Positions 56,402 to 64,000 of a stretch of DNA of 64,000 bases are shown here, piece after piece. Source of the DNA: Xenopus tropicalis. Lineage: Eukaryota; Chordata; Amphibia; Anura; Pipidae. Made by a program: the position numbers and the translations under genes. The notes under the pieces were generated by a model. It had not been told where the DNA came from and searched no databases. It was given only the letters and a program-made list of their open reading frames with translations. Each line of letters starts with the position of its first letter. Position 1 is the stretch's first letter. The stretch covers positions 16,052,712 to 16,116,711 of the forward strand of contig NC_030679.2 in the NCBI RefSeq assembly GCF_000004195.4. Reading direction: 5' to 3'.

Positions 56402-57740
56402 TACATTACATTACATTAACATTTATTTATAAAGTGCCAACATATTCCGCAGCGCTGTACAATACATACATGGTTACATACATGGACATACAGAGTAACA
56501 TAAAAAGCAATCAATAACCGATACAAGAGGTGAAGAGGGCCCTGCCCAAAAGAGCTTACAATCTACAAGGAGAAAGGGTTGAGACACAAGGTGTGGGAAT
56601 GGGCATGACCAGAGTTGTGAGAGGTGTGGCACAGGGTATTGCTAAACTATATTAGGGTAAGCTTCTCTGAATAAATGTGTTTTTAGAGATCTCTTGAAGG
56701 CAGAGAGATTGAGAGAAAGTCTGATAGTTTGTGGGAGCGAATTCCAGAGAAGGGGGGCAGCCCTTGCAAAGTCTTGAATGCGAGCGTGTGAGGAGGGAAT
56801 GAGAGAGGAGTTGAGGAGCAGGTCAGTAGAGGAGCGTAACAAGCGGGTTGGATGGTACCTAGAGATGAGTTCAGAGATGTAGGGTGGGGCAGAGTTATGA
56901 ACTGCTTTAAATGTGAGGGTCATTAGTTTGAATTTTATCCTGGATGGTAGGGGAAGCCAGTGCAGGGATTGGCAGAGTGGCACAGCAGAGGAGGAGCGGT
57001 TGGAGAGGTGTATGAGCCTGGCAGCAGTATTCATTATGGACTGGAGAGGGGACAGTCTTTGGAGGGGAAGGCCAATTAATAGGGAGTTACAGTAGTCCAG
57101 GCGATATTATAAGAGAGTGAATAAGAATTTTGGCAGCATCTTGGGTGATAAATGATCGGATTTTGGAGATATTTCTTAGGTGAAAGTGACATGATTTGAT
57201 GAGCGATTGGATATGAGGAGTGAAGGACAGGGCAGAATCAAGGATAACTCCAAGGCACCGGGCCTGGGAAGATGGGGTGATGGTAGAATTGTTAACTGTT
57301 ATAGATACCTCGGGAACAATGTGGGCGTTGGATGGGGGAAAGAGAACCAGTCCAGTTTTAGAGAGGTTTAATTTAAGGTAACGTTGGGACAACCAAGTGG
57401 AGATAGCGGACAGGCAGGAAGAGACGCGAGTTAGAAGCTCTGGGTTGAGATCAGGAGAGGAAAGATAGATCTGAGTATCGTCAGCATAGAGGTGGTACTG
57501 AAAGCCAAAAGAATTGATTAATTTGCCAAGTGAGGAGGTATAGAGAGAAAATAGTAAGGGGCCCAGGACAGAGCCTTGAGGAACCCCAACAGAAAAAGGC
57601 AAGGGAGAAGATGATTCACTATTGTAAGAGACATTGAAGGATCGATCTGAGAGATAAGATGAAAACCAGGATAAGGCAGTGTCACGAAGGCCAAGAGAGC
57701 GGAGAGTCTAGAGGAGAAGAGGGTGATCCACAGTGTCAAA
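56402..57740 (-). mobile_element. L2 LINE, 5'-truncated, with 7-bp target duplication
   Basis: AGCCAAT flanks both sides (56395-56401 and 57741-57747). The 3' end is the TTACATTACATTAAC tail. Coding: [20 protein letters not shown] and [16 protein letters not shown] (57087-57602), then the C-terminal AVPLCQSLHWLPLPSRIKFK and PLLWNSLPQTIR (56642-57034), with a frameshift near 57085. 5' truncation falls in the RT at the AFDTVDH motif. Confidence 0.9.
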
Positions 57741-57747
57741 AGCCAAT

Positions 57748-58195
57748 AGTCAATAATCATACTCCTCATGCTAGCCAGTGTATGTTTATATTTCAAAAAA
57801 TATTTAGCCACTGGTGTATCACCCTTGCCAGTGGAAAGTGCAGTCCTTAAAGCCGACTGGTGATTAGCCATTCTGTCTCTGAAATTGGTAATAGTCTTCC
57901 CCACGTACATCAGTCCACATGGGCATTTAATCATGTAAATAATAAATTTGGAGCTACATGTAACCCTGTGTTTAATTTGGACAACTTTACCTGAGTGGGG
58001 ATGATGGAAAGTAGGACCCATCAGCATCTGTTGGCAGGTGGTGCAGTCTGTGCATCGGTAGCAGCCAGCCTTTGTAGATGGTAGCCAGGTGGAGGGCTCA
58101 GAGTGTTGGTAACAGTGATTGGGGTCATTTTTAACCAGTAGGTCCCTTAGGTTCTGTCCTCTCTTGTAGGCTATCCGTGGTGGCTCCTTGAACAC
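57748..58195 (-). pseudogene. Penelope GIY-YIG endonuclease region (element 2)
   Basis: Open from [20 protein letters not shown] through the Cys motif [12 protein letters not shown] to the GIY-YIG core [20 protein letters not shown] and [20 protein letters not shown], where the L2 insertion cuts it. The ORF continues to 57518 only through L2 sequence. About 150 codons are clean, so this part is little decayed. Confidence 0.88.
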
Positions 58196-58436
58196 AGGGG
58201 GTAGTGTTTTGTCCTTTTGTACTACTGACCAGTGGTGAGTAGTGAGTCCTATGAGGATAGCATTGCCTTTTCTCTGCTATTAAGTAATGGATATCCCCTT
58301 TGTGAGAAGCGTTCCACTAGCTCCTCTAATTGGATCTTGAGTGCGGTACGGTCTGAGTTGTTCCAGACCATCCTTAGCATTTGTGAATAGGGTATGCTTC
58401 ACAACAGATGTGGGGGGTGAGAGGATCTGTAGTGAA

Positions 58437-58708
58437 CAGGGCCGGAACTAGGGGTAGGTAGAAGAGGCAGCTGCCTAGGGCGCAATGATTGAGGGGCGCC
58501 AGGCAGGAGCCTCTCCTGCCTACCCCTAGTGCTACTTTGTCATTGCCTCCGCCGCTTGTCATTAGCGGCGGAGGCAATGACCGATCTAATCGCCCCGCCC
58601 CCCTGCACCGCCTCCTGTGCTTTGGCGCGCATGCGCCGTTCGGGGGGGGGTGGGCGTAGTTGGCCGACCGGGTTGCCTAGGGCGCCCAGTCGGCTTGGCC
58701 CGCCCCTG
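58437..58708. mobile_element. hAT MITE with perfect 8-bp target duplication
   Basis: GTAGTGAA at 58429-58436 and 58709-58716. Ends CAGGGCCGGAACTAGGGG and GGCCCGCCCCTG. Contains a 16-bp perfect hairpin TCATTGCCTCCGCCGC / GCGGCGGAGGCAATGA (58540-58555, 58565-58580) and is strikingly GC- and CpG-rich. Confidence 0.93.
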
Positions 58709-58881
58709 GTAGTGAAGTAAGGTATTTCTATCCATGGTTTTTCTGTGTGTTTTGTGCTGACATTGGTAACTGTGATGGTATGATGGAGGTCTAGAAAAGA
58801 CATCCGAGATCCGTGGTGCTACAGTTTGCCATGAAGCGTATGGGTGAGTGTAGGGCATTCTGTTACCTTCTGATGAAACTG

Positions 58882-59200
58882 TTCCAAAGGATTCCCCTTG
58901 AGAAAGGCTCTTTGCTGAAACGTTGGGGTAATTCTCATCTTTGGCAAGTGTATCCGCTAACTTGTGTGTCTTGTTTTGCCTATGCACGTTTTGTGGTATG
59001 TATTATCTATTAATCTATGCATTTTTTTGTAACTTTGCAATTAAAATTGAATGTTGCTAAATCTTTTGTACACTATATAAAGGACTATATTTTTAAATAC
59101 TACCACTGTGCTTGTATTTCTTGTATGCAAACCCTTATTCTATTTAAAATTAAAGAAACTGTGCCAAAGTGCCTGTCCAAAGTATTATCAAGCCATCTAT
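58882..59200 (+). mobile_element. Inserted Penelope-end fragment
   Basis: Sequence from CAAAGGATTCCCCTTGAG through the GAAACGTTGGGG motif to an AT-rich tail, in the plus orientation inside a minus-strand RT. It interrupts continuity between LYMTAYKQHLF upstream and SFLDL downstream in the RT. Boundaries approximate. Confidence 0.5.
58890..58932 (+). ncRNA. Hammerhead-like RNA motif, copy 2
   Basis: CCCC (58894-58897) - UUGAGAA - A - GGC/GCU weak stem II - GAAA (58917-58920) - CGUU - GGGG (58925-58928). Stem I here is CCCC/GGGG instead of AACATC/GATGTT in copy 1, so sequence differs but pairing is kept. Position 7 of the core is G rather than U, as allowed in hammerheads. Confidence 0.35.
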
Positions 59201-60212
59201 AAAGCGCCACAGTCTATAAATGTGTTTGTTGAAGACAGAATAGATGTTGTTTGTATGCTGTCATATATAAGTTGGCGAACACGGGTGCGACATTTGAGCC
59301 CATACTTGTCCCACTCAGTTGTAGGTAGTAGCAGAGTTCAAATTTAAAGTAGTTCAATTTCAAACACAATTCCAACAAGGTGATGAGAAATTCTGTTTTT
59401 GGTTGAGCGTGGTCAATGTTTTGTATCAATGAGCTGCGAACAACCTTTGTGGCTAGTAATGTGTTTGAGGGTAGTGGTAAAGATCCTTTGAGTTTACTCA
59501 GAAAGTCAGGTGTGTCACGCATAGGATTTCTGGACTAAGAGTTGTAGATAGTAGTCCACGTATAATCGAGTCATGGGCACTGACTATTGGTCTCCCAGGT
59601 GGGGACACAACACTCTTATGGACTTTAGGTAGAGTGTACAGAACAGGGCACACCGGGTGGTCTTGAGTGAGGAATGAGTGTGTTGTTTCAGAAATAAGAC
59701 CTTGTAGTAGTGCAGTGTGGAGGACAGAGTCTACTTGTTTTTTGTACTGGATGGTAGGGTCCCCATCGAGTCGTTGATAGTAGTGTCGTCCAGTTGTCTG
59801 AGTACCTCATTTCTATAATCACAATAATCAAGAACCACCACTGCACCCCCCTTGTCTGCTGGATGTATGACAATGTGTGGCTAGTTAGCCAAGGAAGTTA
59901 TGGCTAGTTTTTGTGCTTGTGTAAGATTGTTTCTGAAGCCCTTGTCAGGAGGTTTCATTGACTCGTCAATTAAGAGTCGAGTAAAGGCTGCTATTGACTT
60001 GGGTGTAAATGGTGAAATGGGGGGTCTTGGGTTGGGTTCTAAAGTGTTCTTTCAGTTTCATATTTCTTTGAAACTTATGTACTTTGTATATCAATCATGA
60101 GGTCCAAAGAATTAGTCTTAGTAGTAGGTACAAATGAAAGACCTTTGGCCAGTATCTGTTTGTCTGTAGTTGATGGGTGCTTAGATTAAATACTACCTCC
60201 TCCGGGGCCGGT

Positions 60213-60629
60213 TTATATTGGGTATGTGACCGCTTGGTGCCCCCCCCCGTCTCTTGTGTGGTCACCCCTGGTTCTTGACCTGGTGGTGGAGCCTAAAAAA
60301 AGGGAGCCTGGAGTGGAGGAGGCAGAGTTATTACCTTCACTAGAAGTCAAGGTAGATCTACCCCTAGAGTCAGAAGGTGAAGACATGTAGGGGGAGGAAT
60401 CATTGGTACTAGTCTTGAGGTGTTGTCTGTTCTGTCTGTAAGTAGGTTGTTCACCACCAGTAAGCCACCTATACACACATCTGTTCTGATAGTCGGAAGT
60501 GACAATCTGGACTTTGTTTCTTTTAAACTTGTGTAGTTCAGCTGTATAATGGATCAATTGTTGTTCCAATTTGTCCAGCCACTTAGTCTCCTTATCAGAA
60601 CGATATCTATATATATCAGGAAAAGACAT
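60213..60629 (-). pseudogene. Penelope ORF N-terminal part (element 2)
   Basis: 138 codons starting MSFPDIYRYRSDKETKWLDK, with the Lys-rich QLIHYTAELHKFKRNKVQIV segment that precedes the RT in Penelope proteins and a Ser/Thr-rich linker (NDSSPYMSSPSDSRGR). The start ATG at 60627-60629 lies just inside the element's end. Confidence 0.65.
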
Positions 60630-60841
60630 TCCGCACAGGTCTTATGAAACACAAAAATATTTATTTACAAAAATATTTATCAGCGCTCTTTTTCATATTC
60701 TTTCTGTCATTTCACCTTCACATTATTTTGGGTAGTTTGTCTTTTACTTACCTTCACCTTTATTAATTCCTTTTATGATTTTACTTTATTTTCTTACTAT
60801 TTGTTGTTTTGTTTATCCTATTACACTCCCACTGTATGACT

Positions 60842-61231
60842 AAAGGTGGCCATACACGGGCCGACTATAGCTGCCGATATCAGTCCCTTGGACCGATTCG
60901 GCAGCTAATCGGCCCGTGTATGGGGAGAGCAGAGCAGCCTGGCCGACCGAGATCTGGCCTGAAATTGGCCAGATCTCGATCGGCCAGGTTAGAAAATCTG
61001 GTCGGATCGGGGACCGCATCGGCTCGTTGATGCGGTCCCCGATCCGACTGCCCCATTGCCGCCCACATAATCTGATCGTTTGGCCCCAGGGCCAAACGAT
61101 CGGATTATTTTTTTTTTAACCTAAATGCTCCCCGATATCGCCCACCCGTAGGTGGGGATATCGGGGGAAGATCCGCTCGCTTGGCGACATCGCCAAGCGA
61201 GCGGATCTGCTCGTGTATGGCCACCTTTAGT
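60842..61231. mobile_element. MITE, AAAGGTGGCC family, best-preserved copy
   Basis: CTAAAGGTGGCCATACACGG ... CGTGTATGGCCACCTTTAG; internal inverted pairs GATCGGGGACCGCATC / GATGCGGTCCCCGATC and CTCGCTTGGCGACATCG. 390 bp, near-complete complementarity. Confidence 0.85.
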
Positions 61232-61285
61232 TCTGATTTTGGCGCCACTGTTGGGTTCTTTAGGGGGGGTTGTTTGTCGTGTTTT

Positions 61286-61325
61286 CACTTTGAAAAAGGC
61301 TGCATTGGCAGCCGAAACGTTAGTT
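61286..61325 (+). ncRNA. Hammerhead-like RNA motif, copy 3
   Basis: CACU - UUGAAAA - A - GGCUG/CAGCC stem II - GAAA - CGUU - AGUU. Stem I is reduced to ACT/AGT. Core position 7 is A in this copy. Confidence 0.35.
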
Positions 61326-61475
61326 CTTTGTAAATAAATATTTTTGTGTTTCATAAGACCTGTGAGTGCGGAATGTGTTTTCCTGATATGTATGTTTGTA
61401 TGTATGTATATATATATATATAAAGAAAAAAATGGATGCCGCACTCACAGGTCTTAATGAAAAATAAAGAAAATT

Positions 61476-61605
61476 TAAGTGCCATTAGTGAGTCTTAATC
61501 ATGATCTCCATAAAGTTTTGTTAGCTAAACGCCACTGGGGCCAGATTAGCGTTTAGCTAACAAAACTTTATGGAGATCATGATTAAGACTCACTAATGGC
61601 ACTTA
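61476..61605. repeat. Perfect 57-bp hairpin
   Basis: Arms 61476-61532 and 61549-61605 are exact complements (start TAAGTGCCATTAGTGAGTC), loop CACTGGGGCCAGATTA. Overlaps the inner edge of the left terminal repeat by 2 bp. Confidence 0.95.
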
Positions 61606-61898
61606 CAGGAATCACTATGAGCTCCTATATGACGTGTGAGTGGGAGTTGCAGTTCAACCATGACAGGTGGTTTTCTCTTTTCTTTCTATTCTTGGCTTTT
61701 ATTTCTATTTTTATATTTTATGTTCTATCTGCTTGTCTTTATCTGTTGTGTTGTAAATATGAGCACTAAATCAGAAGTTTATTTAAGCTAGTTTTGCACT
61801 TAGTGGGTGGGGAATCACTAATTACACTGCACATGACGTCATTAACAGAATTTTGGCGCCATTTTGGGTTTATTAGTAGGTTGCTGTAATGTTTTATT

Positions 61899-61940
61899 CA
61901 CTTTGAGAAAGGCTGTGGACACAGCCGAAACGTTAGTCTG
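61899..61940 (+). ncRNA. Hammerhead-like RNA motif, copy 4
   Basis: CACU - UUGAGAA - A - GGCUGUGGACACAGCC stem II hairpin - GAAA - CGUU - AGUC. Strong stem II (6 bp), short stem I ACT/AGT. Confidence 0.38.
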
Positions 61941-62082
61941 ACACAATAAATTTTCTTTATTTTTCATTAAGACCTGTGAGTGCGGCATCCATTTTTTTCT
62001 TTGATCTTATGATTTTGTATACTGCACGCAGGCACCTTTGTCCCTGTGAAAACGTGAGTGCCTGCTTCTCCTCCTTTTGATT

Positions 62083-62104
62083 TATATATATATATATATA
62101 TATA
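62083..62104. repeat. (TA)n microsatellite
   Basis: About 11 TA units at the boundary between two Penelope-derived segments; a further (TA)n lies at 61407-61422. Confidence 0.95.
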
Positions 62105-62324
62105 AAAACAATCCAACATGTGGTGGCACACAGTCCATGCAGAAAAATATGGGTGTGTAATAAACTCAATTTACAGAGAGTCCATCCGTGTTATAATATA
62201 TCTTCCAACTGAGTCGCACTCCGTTTGTATAAAAAATACCTTTTATTAAGAGTCACTTAAAAAGATCCATATGAGATCAATCAATAACAAGATAAATGTG
62301 AGTACTTATCCAGCATGCCACATT

Positions 62325-62368
62325 GGCGCAACGTTTTGGGAAACTTGTACCCCCTTTCTCAAGCGCGT
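62325..62368 (-). ncRNA. Hammerhead-like RNA motif, copy 5
   Basis: Minus strand: GCGC - UUGAGAA - A - GGGGG...CCC stem II - AAAA (GAAA with the G changed) - CGUU - GCGC. Stem I is GCGC/GCGC, a third distinct but complementary pair. Confidence 0.35.
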
Positions 62369-62792
62369 TGTCGTGGCTGTCTCACATATTATAAAGCACA
62401 TTTGTCCCTCCATACATAAGAAGATGGAAGTGACGTAACGGGTCACCATGGAGATGGAACACACAAGGTGTCCCGTGTACATGGAAGCCGATACACCATC
62501 TATGTCAGTATTTCTCAAAATTTGTATTAACCCAAAGGCTACAGTGGCACCACCACGTAAATGAGGCAGACTTGGTAAACGTGATATAGCATAAACGAAG
62601 ATATTCATGCAGGTTATTATACATAAAAGAAAAGGCACTATATACAAATATACATTATAGAAACAGGTATAAATCAAAATCCCTATTTAGTCCCTTAGGG
62701 GCCAATGTATCTAACCGATGTATCCATTCAACCTCAGTTTTTTTTCAAAATTGAGATACGATCACAACCCCACTTAAGGGGGGTGTAAAACC

Positions 62793-63375
62793 CGATGGCT
62801 CCAGTCCTTAAGAAGGATATTAATGAGCTGGAGAGAGTGCAGAGACGTGCAACTAAACTGGTAAAGGGGATGGAAGATTTAAGCTATGAGGTTAGACTGT
62901 CGAGGTTGGGGTTGTTTTCTCTGGAAAAGAGGCGCTTGCGAGGGGACATGATTACTCTGTACAAGTACATTAGAGGGGATTATAGGCAGTTGGGGGATGT
63001 TCTTTTTTCCCATAAAAACAATCAGCGCACCAGAGGTCACCCCTATAGATTAGAGGAACAGAGCTTCCATTTGAAGCAGCGTAGGTGGTTTTTCACGGTG
63101 AGGGCAGTGAGGCTGTGGAATGCCCTTCCTAGTGATGTGGTAATGGCAGACTCTGTTAATGCCTTTAAGAGGGGCCTGGATGAGTTTTTGAACAAGCAGA
63201 ATATCCAAGGCTATTGTGATACTAATATCTACAGTTACTGGTTGTATATATATAGTTTATGTATGTGAGTGTATAGATTGGTTAGTATAGGTTGTGTGCT
63301 GGGTTTACTCGGATGGGTTGAACTTGATGGACAATGGTCTTTTTTCAACCCTACGTAACTATGTAACTATGTATG
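62793..63375 (+). mobile_element. CR1 LINE, 5'-truncated, inserted in Penelope 3
   Basis: ORF 62795-63268 encodes [35 protein letters not shown] and [14 protein letters not shown], homologous to the C-terminus of the 8000-9421 CR1 but a different subfamily. Ends GGTTGAACTTGATGGACAAT and (TAACTATG) repeats. The plus-strand ORF start is an artefact of the junction. Confidence 0.9.
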
Positions 63376-64000
63376 TCCCATTTCCAGACAATGCCTAGAA
63401 ACAGGAAGGGGTGTATTGCCTGTGTTCACAGTACATCTACAGTATGTTGGGAAAACCTATCCCGTACTTTTTGGGTGGTTTCACCAACATAGATCAAATT
63501 GCACAGACATATTAACATACAAACCACAAAATTAGTGTCACAGGTATTGTGGCCTCGAATTTTGTAAAGTCTCCCTCTAAGAGGGTTCATAAAATCAGAA
63601 CCTACTGGAACAAAGCAACATTGAGAACAACCTTTACATTTGTACTTCCTTCCCTTGGTGGTCCAAGGAAGGTAAACTTTTTTGATATAGGAAGTACCTC
63701 GGCGCTTACCAATCTGCTCCCTATGATACCTCCTCTACGAAATGTCATCATGGGAGGTGGTTGCAAAACTGAAATAAAAGGGTATGATTCTCTCAATAAA
63801 TGCCAGTGCTTGTTCAAAACACTTTGTAGCTGATTACTATGTGCGTGATATTGTGAGACAAAGGTGACACGTTGTCCCACTGTACTTTTGATAGATTTAT
63901 CAAAGTCTCTATGTCTTGAGACTTAAATAGACCTTCCTGATGCATATGTTTTGGTTAACCCCTATCACTTAGTTTCTTTTCCATTTTACTTAAATCTTCT

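Larger units (their letters stand above)
58750..59880 (-). pseudogene. Penelope reverse transcriptase fragments (element 2)
   Basis: 59214-59522 carries the RT core with LLELCLKLNYFKFELCYYLQ and SGTSMGSNVAPVFANLYM (the G-T-x-M-G motif). 58745-58800 holds SFLDLHHTITVT, the segment after the catalytic YIDD. 59688-59880 has the upstream fingers region with stops. The YIDD box itself is lost at the 58882-59200 insertion or is in a broken frame. Confidence 0.75.
56222..60640 (-). mobile_element. Penelope-like element 2, interrupted by L2 and hAT
   Basis: Minus strand. The N-terminal conserved part is at 60213-60629, the RT at 58750-59880, GIY-YIG at 57748-58195, and the C-terminus [16 protein letters not shown] at 56250-56330. 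Interruptions: L2 (56402-57740), hAT (58437-58708) and a piece of another Penelope end (58882-59200). Removing them restores the usual RT then GIY-YIG order, but frameshifts remain. Confidence 0.85.
61422..62002. mobile_element. Element with perfect 56-bp terminal inverted repeats
   Basis: 61422-61477 and 61947-62002 are exact reverse complements (start AAAGAAAAAAATGGATGCC). Lies between (TA)n tracts and contains a hammerhead-like motif; probably two Penelope pseudo-LTR ends in inverted arrangement. No ORF. Confidence 0.8.
62105..64000 (-). mobile_element. Penelope-like element 3, truncated by window edge
   Basis: Minus strand. The C-terminus RLDTLAPKGLNRDFD (62650-62740) is separated by a CR1 insertion from the GIY-YIG part, seen as LIYVGETTQKVRDRFSQHT in 63380-63520. 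The upstream NKHWHLLRESYPF and PPPMMTFRRGG motifs (63602-63880) precede the endonuclease. The rest of the RT lies beyond 64000. Confidence 0.8.

Overview
The window is vertebrate nuclear DNA, almost certainly from a clawed frog (Xenopus). It holds one spliced gene whose product matches vertebrate PWWP2A, embedded in repeats typical of that genus: Kolobok/T2 MITEs with TTAA target duplications, hAT and Harbinger MITEs, CR1 and L2 LINEs, DIRS-1 and Penelope-like elements. There is no bacterial, plasmid or CRISPR content.

Gene. pwwp2a lies on the plus strand. Exon 1 (coding 15864-19009) follows a promoter with four CCAAT boxes about 50 bp apart and a YY1-type motif over the start codon. A 21.2-kb intron (19010-40250) separates it from exon 2 (coding 40251-41931), which encodes the conserved body and the C-terminal PWWP domain. 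A polyadenylation signal is at 42569. The joined frame is 1608 codons. By recollection the human protein is about 755 residues; nearly all of the excess is a very long acidic, repetitive exon 1.

Left flank (1-15.5 kb). A roughly 4.7-kb tandem array of 360-425-bp units with a 1157-bp higher-order period lies inside a DNA transposon that ends in a piggyBac-like TIR at TTAA (6224). It is followed by a degenerate L1 interrupted by a Tc1 remnant and a CR1 copy. A broken Ty3/gypsy fragment, an L2 tail and an inverted CR1 tail come next.

Intron (19-40 kb). Nested MITEs (several with intact TTAA ends), minisatellites, an intact-ended hAT element with an 8-bp target duplication, a 150-bp-arm foldback, a nearly full L2 on the minus strand (612-codon open RT frame) and a broken DIRS-1-like tyrosine-recombinase element.

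Right flank (42-64 kb). Two short exon-like ORFs of unknown identity (43.8 kb minus, 46.6 kb plus) are followed by a Penelope-rich block with at least three copies, all coding on the minus strand. It is interrupted by L2, CR1, hAT, Harbinger and T2 insertions. Penelope ends lie next to (TA)n tracts and repeatedly carry a hammerhead-like RNA motif, UUGANAA - stem II - GAAACGUU, whose flanking helix changes in sequence between copies while keeping its pairing. This is the most unusual signal in the window.
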